Origin: Streptomyces sp. NBC_00102
Lineage (GTDB): Bacteria > Actinomycetota > Actinomycetes > Streptomycetales > Streptomycetaceae
Direction: 5' to 3'
DNA length: 64,000 bases
Assembly: GCF_026343115.1 (NCBI RefSeq)
Contig: NZ_JAPEMC010000001.1
Span: 4,235,501 to 4,299,500, forward strand
Position numbers and translations under genes: made by a program. Positions 10,067 to 17,816 of this stretch are shown in pieces; positions within the stretch are counted from its first letter, which is position 1; every line of letters begins with the position of its first letter. The notes under the pieces were generated by a model, which saw nothing but the letters and a program-made list of their open reading frames with translations, had not been told where the DNA came from and did no database searches.

Positions 10067-11836
10067 CTACACCCACGTGTCCAGCCACATCCGGTTCCGC
10101 CACGCGTCCTCCGGGATCGGGGTCCCGGTGTAGAGCGGCCAGAAATAGATGAAATTCCAGATGATCAGCAGCACCAGCAGCCCCGCCGCCACCGCGCCGA
10201 TCGCGCGGCGGCGTTCCCCGGTGGGGTCGGAGGTGGTCAGGCCCAGCTCCGCGCGGGTGCCGGTGCCGGCCGCCGGGCCGATCATCGCGCCGATCATCAT
10301 CGTCACGGCGAGACAGAGGAACGGCACGAAGACGACCGCGTAGAAGAAGAAGATCGTGCGCTCCTGGTAGAAGAACCAGGGCACCCAGCCCGCCGCGACC
10401 CCGCAGGCGATGGCGCCGGCGCGCCAGTCGCGGCGGAAGAGCCAGCGCCAGAGCACGTAGACGAGGGCGAAGCAGGCCGCCCACCAGAGCAGCGGGGTAC
10501 CGAGCGCCAGGACCTCGCGGGCGCACTTGCCGGTCGCCGAGTCGGCGCAGGTGGGTTCCTCGTAGAAGTACGAGACGGGGCGGCCGAGGACGATCCAGCT
10601 CCAGGGGTTCGACTGGTACGTGTGGCCGGAGGTCAGGCCCACGTGGAAGTCGTAGACCTGCCGCTCGTAGTGCCAGAGGCTGCGAAGCCAGTCCGGCAGC
10701 CAGGTCCAGCCGCCGCTGCGGCCCTCCGCCGTGTCCGCCCAGTGGCGGTCGTACCCCTTGTCGGTGATCAGCCAACCCGTCCAGGAGACGAGGTACGTGG
10801 CGAGGGCGACCGGGACGGTGGAGACGAAGGCGGGCACCAGGTCGCGGCGGAGGACCGCCCGGTACGGGTGGATCGCGCCGGCGGTGCGGCGGGCGCCCAC
10901 GTCCCAGAGGACCGACATGACGGCGAACGCGGCCAGGATGTAGAGGCCGTTCCACTTGGTGCCGAAGGCGAGGCCCAGCATCAGCCCGGCCGCGAGCCGC
11001 CAGGGCCGCCAGCCGAGTCGGAGGGTCTCCGCGACCAGGGTGTCCGGGCGGAGCACCCCCTCCTCGTCCACCGGGAGGGCTTCGGCGAGTTTGCGGCGGG
11101 CCCAGTCGCGGTCGTTGACCAGGCAGCCGAAGGCCGCGACGACGAAGAACATCAGCACCAGGTCGAGCAGCGCGGTGCGGCTCATCACGAAGTGCAGCCC
11201 GTCCACCGCGAGCAGCAGGCCGGCCAGGCAGCCGAGGAACGTCGAGCGGAACATCCGGCGCCCGATGCGGCAGAGCAGCAGCACCGAGAGGGTGCCGAGC
11301 AGGGCCACCATGAACCGCCAGCCGAACGGCGTGAGGCCGAACATCTGCTCGCCGAGCCCGATGACCCACTTACCGACCGGCGGGTGCACCACGTATCCCG
11401 GGTCGACGGGGACCTTCACCAGGGACGGATCGTTCAGGATGAGCTTGTCGACGTCCTTGGGCCAGGCGCCTTCGTACCCCTGGTTGATCAGGGCCCAGGC
11501 GTCCTTCGCGTAGTACGTCTCGTCGAATATCACCGCGTCGGGCTGTCCCAGCCGCCAGAAGCGCAGCACCCCGGCGACCAGGGTCACCAGCAGCGGGCCG
11601 CCCCACCCGGACCAGTGCCGCAGCCGCTCCGCGAGAGCCGGTGGCACACCGAGGACCGCCCAGGTGCGGGGGCTCGGCCGGTTGTAGGGAGGGATCAGGC
11701 GGTCGCGCAGCCCGAACTCCTTCCGGGGCACGTGGCCGAAGCGGTGCAGCCGCCGCTCCCAGGGAGAAGGCTGCTCGCCGGGGAGCTCGTCCCCGGCGTC
11801 GTGGCCCTGCCGGGCGTCGGGCGCAGTACTCGTCAC
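10067..11836 (-). CDS. pmt: Dolichyl-phosphate-mannose-type protein O-mannosyltransferase (Pmt, GT39)
   Basis: A 589-residue polytopic membrane glycosyltransferase of family GT39. It transfers mannose from polyprenyl-phosphate-mannose to Ser/Thr of exported proteins on the outer face of the membrane. The first extracytoplasmic loop has the conserved acidic pair in [13 protein letters not shown], and further family segments such as HPPVGKWVI and GTKWNGLY are visible. The cytoplasmic N-terminus is short and charged. It starts with GTG at 11836 and is divergent from rsmI with only 62 bp between them. In Streptomyces this enzyme also makes the phage phiC31 receptor glycoprotein. Confidence 0.93.
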   Translation of the reverse strand: MTSTAPDARQGHDAGDELPGEQPSPWERRLHRFGHVPRKEFGLRDRLIPPYNRPSPRTWAVLGVPPALAERLRHWSGWGGPLLVTLVAGVLRFWRLGQPDAVIFDETYYAKDAWALINQGYEGAWPKDVDKLILNDPSLVKVPVDPGYVVHPPVGKWVIGLGEQMFGLTPFGWRFMVALLGTLSVLLLCRIGRRMFRSTFLGCLAGLLLAVDGLHFVMSRTALLDLVLMFFVVAAFGCLVNDRDWARRKLAEALPVDEEGVLRPDTLVAETLRLGWRPWRLAAGLMLGLAFGTKWNGLYILAAFAVMSVLWDVGARRTAGAIHPYRAVLRRDLVPAFVSTVPVALATYLVSWTGWLITDKGYDRHWADTAEGRSGGWTWLPDWLRSLWHYERQVYDFHVGLTSGHTYQSNPWSWIVLGRPVSYFYEEPTCADSATGKCAREVLALGTPLLWWAACFALVYVLWRWLFRRDWRAGAIACGVAAGWVPWFFYQERTIFFFYAVVFVPFLCLAVTMMIGAMIGPAAGTGTRAELGLTTSDPTGERRRAIGAVAAGLLVLLIIWNFIYFWPLYTGTPIPEDAWRNRMWLDTWV

Positions 11837-11898
11837 CGCGCCATCGTAGGGAAAGCATCTGTGCGAGGGGGGCCGCCGGGGCTGGGAGGATGGTTCCT

Positions 11899-12792
11899 GT
11901 GACTGAAACGCCTGGAACGCCTGGAAAGCCGACGACCGGAACGCTGGTTCTCGCGGGAACCCCCATCGGTGACGTGGCGGACGCCCCGCCGCGTCTCGCC
12001 ACCGAGCTGGAGACGGCCGACGTCGTGGCGGCCGAGGACACCCGCCGGCTGAAGCGCCTCACCCAGGCGCTCGGCATCCACACCACGGGACGGGTCGTCT
12101 CGTACTTCGAGGGGAACGAGTCCGCCCGCACCCCGGAGCTGGTCGAGGCGCTGACCGGCGGCGCGCGGGTGCTGCTGGTGACCGACGCGGGGATGCCGTC
12201 CGTCTCCGACCCCGGCTACCGCCTGGTCGCCGCGGCCGTCGAGAAGGACATCAAGGTCACCGCGGTGCCCGGCCCCTCGGCGGTGCTCACCGCGCTGGCG
12301 CTGTCCGGTCTGCCGGTGGACCGGTTCTGCTTCGAGGGCTTCCTGCCCCGCAAGGCGGGCGAGCGCCTCGGCCGCCTGCGCGAGGTCGGCGACGAACGCC
12401 GCACCATGGTCTTCTTCGAGGCCCCGCACCGCCTGGACGACACGCTCGCCGCGATGGCCGAGGTCTTCGGCGCGGACCGCAGGGCCGCCGTCTGCCGCGA
12501 GCTGACGAAGACGTACGAAGAGGTGAAGCGCGGCCCGCTCGGCGAGCTGGCGGTGTGGGCGGCCGAGGGCGTACGCGGCGAGATCACCGTGGTCGTGGAA
12601 GGCGCGGGCGACAAGGGCGCCGAGGAGCTGGACGCGGCCGAGCTGGTGCGCCGGGTCCAGGTCCGCGAGGAGGCGGGGGAGCGCCGCAAGGAGGCCATCG
12701 CCGCCGTCGCCGCGGACGCCGGGCTGCCCAAGCGCGAGGTGTTCGACGCGGTGGTCGCCGCGAAGAACGCCGCCCGTACCCCGGGCGCCTGA
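11899..12792 (+). CDS. rsmI: 16S rRNA (cytidine1402-2'-O)-methyltransferase RsmI
   Basis: A 297-residue SAM-dependent methyltransferase that modifies C1402 in the decoding centre of 16S rRNA. Family motifs are LAGTPIGD, AAEDTRRL, the DAGMPSVSDPG loop that binds SAM, and VPGPSAVLTALALSG. GTG at 11899 lies 8 nt after GGGAGGA; an ATG at 11890 overlaps that ribosome binding site and is rejected. The length is normal. It is followed by an inverted repeat shared with the convergent serine hydrolase gene. Confidence 0.95.
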   Translation: MTETPGTPGKPTTGTLVLAGTPIGDVADAPPRLATELETADVVAAEDTRRLKRLTQALGIHTTGRVVSYFEGNESARTPELVEALTGGARVLLVTDAGMPSVSDPGYRLVAAAVEKDIKVTAVPGPSAVLTALALSGLPVDRFCFEGFLPRKAGERLGRLREVGDERRTMVFFEAPHRLDDTLAAMAEVFGADRRAAVCRELTKTYEEVKRGPLGELAVWAAEGVRGEITVVVEGAGDKGAEELDAAELVRRVQVREEAGERRKEAIAAVAADAGLPKREVFDAVVAAKNAARTPGA

Positions 12793-12799
12793 GCAGCCC

Positions 12800-12861
12800 G
12801 CGACGGCCCACGGGCTGCCGCCGGACACGCCCTAATCCGTCAGCAGCCCGTGGGCCGTCGC
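12800..12861. terminator. 18-bp perfect inverted repeat between convergent genes
   Basis: GCGACGGCCCACGGGCTG at 12800-12817 is repeated exactly inverted at 12844-12861 with a 26-base loop. The left arm is just after rsmI; the right arm lies inside the last codons of the serine hydrolase gene. It probably works as a bidirectional terminator. Confidence 0.7.
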
Positions 12862-13956
12862 CACGAACGGGTCCTTGAGCGACACCCGCCGGGTGCAGAC
12901 GGCGGCCAGCGCCGTCCCGGTGTCCGGGCAGTAGCCGAGGAACGCCTGCTGCCCGGGGGTCGCCCCGGCGTGGAAGTTGACCGGGCCGTGCGGTGACGCG
13001 TGCTGGAACCACGTCAGCGTGTGGGTGTGGGTGTGCCGCGGGCCCCGGCGCAGGACCGGGTGGCGCATCCGGGCCAGCGCGCCGGCCAGAGCGGCGTCCG
13101 GCGGCGGTACGAACGGCGTGTTGCCGGCCGCCCCGGTCCCGGCGTACGCACCGCTCGCCGCGAGGTGCGCCTCCAGGAAGGTGAGCAGGTCGTGCGGGGT
13201 GGACCGGACGGCCCCGGCCCCGGCGAACCCGCCGATGTCGAGCACCGGCACCGCGGTCCCGTCGCGCAGATGCCCCCGCGCGTCGGCGCCCGCCCGCCCC
13301 GGGGCGAGCGAGGTGGAGCCCAGGTGCAGCGGGGCGAGCACCTCCCGGTGGACGAGGACGTCCCAGGGGGTGTCGGTCGCGGCGGCGAGAGCGTGGGCCA
13401 GCACCGCGACGGCGAAGTTCGAGTAGTGCCAGCGGGTCCCGGGCGCGTGGCGCGGGCGGGCCCGCAGGAAGGCCCGGACGACCCGGTCGGCCGGGTAGCC
13501 GGCGTACGGGGCGGTGGTCCAGCGCGGTACCGCCTGCGGGTAGAAACCGGCCGGCAGTCCGGGCAGCCCCGAGGTGTGGGTGATCAGGTGCCGCAGGGTG
13601 ATCTCCGCGACGGACCGGTGCACCGGAAGACCGGGCGCCAGCAGCTCGGCGGCCGGTTCGTCGTACGAGAGGCGCCCGGCGGCGACCAGCCGGGCGAGCA
13701 GCAGCCCGGTGAAGGTCTTGGACGCCGAGCCGAGTTCGTACCGGAGCCGGTCGCGCGGCCGGTCCTCGGGCGGGGGCGCGGTGCCGGTGGTGTGCAGGGT
13801 GCGCCGCCCGTGGCGGCTGAGCGCGAGCACCAGGTCGGGCGCCGGGCCGATCCTCCCGGCCGCCCGTGCCAGCAGCAGCCCGTCGGCCCCGGCGTCCCGG
13901 TCGGGGGCTCCGGGGCCGACGGGCGCGGTACGGGCGACGGCGGGGCCCGTACTCAC
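12832..13956 (-). CDS. Serine hydrolase/beta-lactamase-fold protein, last gene of peptide operon
   Basis: A 374-residue beta-lactamase-related hydrolase with all active-site motifs: SASK at 77-80, YSN at 178-180 and HAG at 329-331. No signal peptide or membrane anchor is seen, so it should be cytoplasmic. It starts with GTG at 13956, overlapping the stop of the preceding gene by 4 nt. That ties it to the operon that begins with the 60-aa peptide. In such a setting it could act as a peptidase, esterase or amidase on the peptide product, or provide self-protection; this is inference. The standalone alternative is an ordinary esterase that happens to be co-transcribed. Confidence 0.85.
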   Translation of the reverse strand: MSTGPAVARTAPVGPGAPDRDAGADGLLLARAAGRIGPAPDLVLALSRHGRRTLHTTGTAPPPEDRPRDRLRYELGSASKTFTGLLLARLVAAGRLSYDEPAAELLAPGLPVHRSVAEITLRHLITHTSGLPGLPAGFYPQAVPRWTTAPYAGYPADRVVRAFLRARPRHAPGTRWHYSNFAVAVLAHALAAATDTPWDVLVHREVLAPLHLGSTSLAPGRAGADARGHLRDGTAVPVLDIGGFAGAGAVRSTPHDLLTFLEAHLAASGAYAGTGAAGNTPFVPPPDAALAGALARMRHPVLRRGPRHTHTHTLTWFQHASPHGPVNFHAGATPGQQAFLGYCPDTGTALAAVCTRRVSLKDPFVATAHGLLTD

Positions 13957-14876
13957 GCGGAGGCCGCCGAGGAGAGGTCCGACAGGGAGCGGGAGACCGC
14001 CAGCGCCGAGGCGAACGCGGCGACCAGCGTCGAGTGGTAGACGAGGTCGAAGACCGACTCCGCGTCACCCTCCGGCATCCCCTCGAAGACCGGCATCGCC
14101 CCGTCCGGTTCCTGGGCGGCGGCGAACCCGCGCCAGGCCGCCGCGTCGAGCGTCGGCTCGGGGAGGCAGGCGTCGACGACCAGCAGCTCGCCGAGGAGGT
14201 CCCAGCGCTTGAGGTCGAGCCAGTCGTCCAGCCAGACCGGCAGCCAGAGCGCGAGGTACTCGGCGGTCTCCGGCGGCAGTCCGCCGGGGGACTCGCCCCA
14301 GTCGGTGAGGTGGAAGACGGTGTGGGTGATGTCGTAGCCGATGTGGCCCTCGACGGTCCACGGCTCCGGGCGCGCGGCCAGCCAGGTACGCCGGAACGCC
14401 TCGTCCTCCGGAAGGTTCGCCGGCAGCCCGAAGCGGCGCTCGATGGTGGAGAGCCCGAGGCGCCGCACCGGCAGCACCTCCAGTCGGGCCGAACTGGCCA
14501 GCCGGTGGTTGAGACGGACGGCCGCCTCCAGCCCCTGGTGCCGGTACCCGAGCTCCTTGAACGGTACGTACACCTCCATCGGCACCGGTGAGAGCGACTC
14601 GCGGCGCTGGCCCTCCAGCAGCCGGTGGCCGGAGTCGAGCAGTTCGTGCCAGGCGTGGTCGAGGAGGGAGCGGGCGAGAGAGGCCTGCTGGGAGCCGGCG
14701 ACACCCTCGCGGAAGATCACCTTGCCGATGAGCGCCAGTTCGCCCAGCGGCTTGAACCGGTCCAGCATCCCGGCTTCGGGAGACGGATCGTCCTCCAGCC
14801 GGAAGCCCTCCCGGTGGGCGTGCAGCCACTTCAGGGCCTTCGCGCCCACCTCGTGGATCTGCTGGATACCGCTCAT
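13953..14876 (-). CDS. Unknown protein, paralogue B of the peptide operon
   Basis: I do not recognise a named family with certainty. The 307-residue, mostly helical soluble protein shares a clear pattern with its upstream neighbour: GExA near residue 45, then RR(x)G, RRTWL, and a signature YDITHTVFHLTDWG with H185, H189 and TDWG at 191-194. Near the C-terminus VYHSTLV again supplies a conserved His. The conserved His/Asp residues suggest a metal or catalytic site. It starts at ATG 14876 in an ATGA overlap with the previous gene and ends in a GTGA overlap with the serine hydrolase. A role in acting on the 60-aa peptide is possible but unproven. Confidence 0.75.
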   Translation of the reverse strand: MSGIQQIHEVGAKALKWLHAHREGFRLEDDPSPEAGMLDRFKPLGELALIGKVIFREGVAGSQQASLARSLLDHAWHELLDSGHRLLEGQRRESLSPVPMEVYVPFKELGYRHQGLEAAVRLNHRLASSARLEVLPVRRLGLSTIERRFGLPANLPEDEAFRRTWLAARPEPWTVEGHIGYDITHTVFHLTDWGESPGGLPPETAEYLALWLPVWLDDWLDLKRWDLLGELLVVDACLPEPTLDAAAWRGFAAAQEPDGAMPVFEGMPEGDAESVFDLVYHSTLVAAFASALAVSRSLSDLSSAASA

Positions 14877-15913
14877 GCGGAATGTTTCCTTCCGGATGTC
14901 GTGGGTGTGCGGGGGCCCTCCAGCCGGGCGACCGTGAGCGAGGCGGCGAAGATCGTCACCAGCGTGGAGTGGTAGCAGGCGAGGAACGGGTACGGCTCCC
15001 CGACGTCGCTCCTTTCCGAGGCGGCGGGCTCGACCTGCGGGCCCGTCTCCGGCAGGCACCCGTCCGGGTGCTGCACCCGGGCGAGCACCGGCCAGGCAGC
15101 GGCGAACAGCTCCACCGGCGGAACGCCCGGCAGGCCCGCGCCGACCGCCAGCAGCTCGGCGGTGAGGTCCCACTGGTCGCTCTCCAGACAGCCGTCCACC
15201 CAGGGCGGAAGCCAGGTCCGCAGATAGAGGTCCAGGTCGGCGGGCATCCGCTCGGGCGCGATGCCCCAGTCGGTGACGTGGTACGCCGCGTGGGTCAGGG
15301 AGTAGCCGGAGGCGCGCTCCAGCATCCAGGGCTCCGAGAGCCCGCCCAGCCAGGTGCGGCGCAGCACCTCGTCGGCGTCGGCGTGCGGGGCGACGCCGAC
15401 CCGGCGCTCCGAGTTGATCAGCCCCAGCTGCCGGTTGGCGTGCTGCTCGGTGAAGGCCCAGCCCCGGGTGGCGGCGATCCGCCCGGCGAGCCGCTCGAAC
15501 CCCTCGTGGCGCAGCCCGTGGCCGGCGAAGGCCGCGTAGATCTCGAAGGGGTACGCGGCGAAGGGCTCGGAGCGCAGGAGCTCCAGCATGAGATCGCCGG
15601 AGCGGGTCTGCTCCCAGGCGAAGGCGACCAGCCGCTCGGCGGTGGCGCGGGCGGGGTCGCCGGGGGCGGTGACCCGCTGGGCCGTGCTGCACAGCTGGGC
15701 CAGCTCGCCGAGCGGCTTGAGGGTGTGGTCGACCTTGGTGTGCGGTTCCAGCACGTCTTCGGGGAGCACGAAGCCGGCCAGGTGGTCCTCGGTCCAGGCC
15801 AGCGCGCGGTCGCGCACCCCGCGTACGAGGCCGGTGAGCGCGGCGGTGGCGGCCGGGTGCTCCGCCGTGCTCCCGGCGCCCGGGCGGGCCGCCGTCGCCT
15901 GGTCCGCGGTCAC
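14873..15913 (-). CDS. Unknown protein, paralogue A of the peptide operon
   Basis: A 346-residue paralogue of the downstream 307-residue protein. Shared features are LKPLGELAQL against FKPLGELALI, RRTWLGG against RRTWLAA, the signature YSLTHAAYHVTDWG (H208, H212, TDWG 214-217) and CYHSTLV near the end. It has a longer N-terminus (about 40 residues) and a Gly/Ala-rich leader. It begins at GTG 15913, overlapping the preceding stop by 4 nt, and ends in a 4-nt overlap with paralogue B, so the two are probably made in equal amounts and may form a heteromer. No function is assigned. Confidence 0.75.
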   Translation of the reverse strand: MTADQATAARPGAGSTAEHPAATAALTGLVRGVRDRALAWTEDHLAGFVLPEDVLEPHTKVDHTLKPLGELAQLCSTAQRVTAPGDPARATAERLVAFAWEQTRSGDLMLELLRSEPFAAYPFEIYAAFAGHGLRHEGFERLAGRIAATRGWAFTEQHANRQLGLINSERRVGVAPHADADEVLRRTWLGGLSEPWMLERASGYSLTHAAYHVTDWGIAPERMPADLDLYLRTWLPPWVDGCLESDQWDLTAELLAVGAGLPGVPPVELFAAAWPVLARVQHPDGCLPETGPQVEPAASERSDVGEPYPFLACYHSTLVTIFAASLTVARLEGPRTPTTSGRKHSA

Positions 15914-16626
15914 CTGCCGCGCTCCTCGATCATCAGCCGGGCCGCGCGGACGTTGAGGGCCACCCGGGGGTCCTGGCCGCCCATCAGCTCGACGAAGTCG
16001 AGGCCCCGGTCGAGGCCGAGGGTCGCCGGCTCCCCGCCGAGGGCGGCCAGCCAGCGGCCGGTGCCCGAAGCCTGGAGCCAGTCGCGGCGGCGCACCGCGC
16101 GGACGAACCCGCGCGCCAGGTCGGTCACCCGGCCGCGGGCGATCCGCGCAACGGAAGACGCCGCTGCCGGGACGGCGAGCGGCGCGAGGAGGGAGACCTG
16201 GTGCGAGAACGCCTGCCACGGCGCCTCGTCCAGACCGGTGATGCCGGGTTCGTCCAGGGCGGGTGTGCCGCCCGGCGGGAACCCGGTGGGGGTGGAGGGG
16301 GCCACCCGGTGCAGGGTGGAGAGCATCGCCCAGTGGCTCCAGGCGGTGGAGGGGGAGGAGTCGGGGCGCGGCGGGAACTCCTGGACCGCGCGGTGGAAGA
16401 CCGCCACGTCGCCGGGGTGCGGGTTCTGTCCGTACAGCACGCTCGGCAGGAGCAGGTCGGCTCCGATGACCCGTACCGCGGCGATGCCTGTTCTGTCGTC
16501 CTCGTGGATTCCGGCCGCGCCGCACACCGTGGCGAGGTGGCCCCCGCTCCTAAGAGCGAGGACCACCTCGTTCGCCAGGTCGTGCACCGCGTCCGAGAGC
16601 CGGGACGAAGCGCTTGACTGGTTCAT
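15910..16626 (-). CDS. Unknown protein of the peptide operon
   Basis: A 238-residue protein with no family I recognise. It is alanine- and leucine-rich and probably largely helical, with an STAWSHWAMLSTLHR segment and a basic C-terminal half; no clear signal peptide or transmembrane helix is seen. It starts at ATG 16626, ten bases after the stop of the 60-aa peptide gene, and its stop overlaps the start of paralogue A by 4 nt. It could be a partner or maturation protein for the peptide. Confidence 0.7.
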   Translation of the reverse strand: MNQSSASSRLSDAVHDLANEVVLALRSGGHLATVCGAAGIHEDDRTGIAAVRVIGADLLLPSVLYGQNPHPGDVAVFHRAVQEFPPRPDSSPSTAWSHWAMLSTLHRVAPSTPTGFPPGGTPALDEPGITGLDEAPWQAFSHQVSLLAPLAVPAAASSVARIARGRVTDLARGFVRAVRRRDWLQASGTGRWLAALGGEPATLGLDRGLDFVELMGGQDPRVALNVRAARLMIEERGR

Positions 16627-16636
16627 GGGCCGGAAG

Positions 16637-16819
16637 TCAGCCCTTCTTCGGCCGCGGGGTGGGCGGCGAGAGAAGGAGCGCCCCACCGCCGGCGATCAGC
16701 GCGAGGAACGCGCACTCGCGCGAGTCGCGGTACAGACCCTCGACCTCGCCCGGGTTGAGCGCGGCCTCCAGGTCCTTGTCGAGGTCGGTCGTGGTGGTGG
16801 GGGTGATTTCGGTGTGCAT
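16637..16819 (-). CDS. 60-aa peptide, candidate precursor or small membrane peptide
   Basis: The first gene of a five-gene operon. The 60-residue product has a polar, Thr- and acid-rich N-terminal half (TTTTDLDKDLEAALNPGEVE), a YRDSREC junction with its only Cys at 36, a glycine-rich hydrophobic stretch of about 15 residues (AFLALIAGGGALLL) and a Pro/Lys tail SPPTPRPKKG. That layout fits either a leader-plus-core precursor (RiPP-like) or a single-span membrane peptide. It does not match a lanthipeptide, lasso or thiopeptide precursor that I know, and no matching tailoring enzyme (LanC, YcaO, radical SAM, B1/B2) is nearby. The Shine-Dalgarno is weak. Confidence 0.65.
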   Translation of the reverse strand: MHTEITPTTTTDLDKDLEAALNPGEVEGLYRDSRECAFLALIAGGGALLLSPPTPRPKKG

Positions 16820-16856
16820 GAGGGTTCCCGTTCTGTTCTGTGGAAAAGCCGGGGAG

Positions 16857-16872
16857 TTGCGTACTTGCGTAC
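16857..16872. repeat. Tandem 8-bp repeat upstream of peptide operon
   Basis: TTGCGTAC occurs twice in direct succession, 38 bases upstream of the peptide start codon, in the probable 5' leader or promoter of the minus-strand operon. It could be an operator. Confidence 0.4.
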
Positions 16873-16937
16873 AGGTCGAGTGAAAACCAGATAAGCGAAC
16901 CGCGCAAACCGGACATGCTGTTTCTCGTCGGTGCGGA

Positions 16938-16959
16938 ATTCAATTGAATGCTCAATTCA
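16938..16959. promoter_or_regulatory. AT-rich double palindrome between divergent units
   Basis: The 12-bp palindrome ATTCAATTGAAT (16938-16949) overlaps a second dyad TGAAT-N5-ATTCA (16945-16959). Such an AT-rich block stands out in a G+C-rich background and lies about 120 bases upstream of the peptide operon, in the 481-bp gap before the zinc-ribbon gene. The rest of that gap shows no gene. Confidence 0.4.
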
Positions 16960-17273
16960 TTCCGGCGTTCGGGAACGCGCCCCCTGTGCGCCCCCGGAGA
17001 ACCCCGTGCCGAGCGGCTTTCCGCCACCGGCCCGCCCCGTGCGGACACCCCGGCGCACGGGGGGTGCGGGAGGCGGGATACGCGCCCGCCGACCGTGTGA
17101 ACGGGCGGTGCGCGCCCGCGCGCGGCCAACGGCTGGTCTCCGTCGGGGCGCCCTCGCACCATGGGTGGACCAAGGGCTCACCAAGGAGTCCAAGAACGCA
17201 TCAACACTGGTCCTGAGCCGGTGCGATTCGCATGCGGCGGGTGTGCACTGGGAGGTGGAAACACTCGGAGCGG

Positions 17274-17290
17274 CTTGTCCTGCGGACAAG
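17274..17290 (+). promoter_or_regulatory. Hairpin abutting the ribosome binding site of the zinc-ribbon gene
   Basis: CTTGTCC-TGC-GGACAAG forms a perfect 7-bp stem ending directly at the AGGAG (17291-17295) of the next gene. It could be a DNA operator or an mRNA element affecting translation. Confidence 0.4.
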
Positions 17291-17300
17291 AGGAGCAAGT

Positions 17301-17717
17301 ATGAGTGAGATCGCGGTGAACACGGTCCACGAGGCCTATGCCTTCGCCTGTATGCGATGCGGACACGGCTGGGAGCAGGCCTACGAAATAGAGCACCATG
17401 TCGACGGGGCCGGAAACACCTTCGTGGTCTACAAGGCCGACGGTGAGAAGGTCCCCTCTCCTCTGTCGACGCCGACCTGCACGAACTGCGGCGGCCACGT
17501 GGTCCGCATCATGCGGTCGGGGCGGGTCTCCCTCGTGCAGCAGCTGCTGCAGGGCACCCCGCGGAAGCCCTCCGCCATGGCCGGCTCCACCACCACCGGC
17601 ATATCCCCCGGACAGGACGACGACGAGCGGGTCGCCGCGGTCGCCGTACCGGCGGGCGCCGGAGCCGCCCGCCACTGGCACCTGTCGGACCTGTTCCACC
17701 CCTTCCAGCGCCACTGA
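17301..17717 (+). CDS. Zinc-ribbon-containing hypothetical protein
   Basis: A 138-residue soluble protein with a four-cysteine zinc ribbon split over 45 residues: CMRC at 17-20 and CTNC at 60-63. The second half is low in structure cues, with an acidic patch and a final WHLSDLFHPFQRH. ATG at 17301 has AGGAG five bases upstream. It is divergent from the peptide operon and followed by its own terminator. I do not know its function; a nucleic-acid or protein-binding role is plausible from the ribbon. Confidence 0.75.
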   Translation: MSEIAVNTVHEAYAFACMRCGHGWEQAYEIEHHVDGAGNTFVVYKADGEKVPSPLSTPTCTNCGGHVVRIMRSGRVSLVQQLLQGTPRKPSAMAGSTTTGISPGQDDDERVAAVAVPAGAGAARHWHLSDLFHPFQRH

Positions 17718-17747
17718 CCGGGCCGGCGACAGGGTCGCCGGCCAAGA

Positions 17748-17782
17748 GCGCCCGCCCGTGTCCCCGGACCCCGGGCGGGCGC
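17748..17782 (+). terminator. Hairpin terminator after the zinc-ribbon gene
   Basis: GCGCCCGCCC at 17748-17757 pairs with GGGCGGGCGC at 17773-17782 in a 10-bp stem. It separates the zinc-ribbon gene from tatD. Confidence 0.7.
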
Positions 17783-17816
17783 CCCCGCGTCCGGCACTCC
17801 TCGTACGATCAAGGGC

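Noticed and set aside
16637..16819. Lasso peptide or lanthipeptide precursor
   Set aside because: No penultimate-Thr leader, no Ser/Thr/Cys-rich core, and no lasso cyclase, RRE, LanC or dehydratase gene is nearby, so no known class is claimed.
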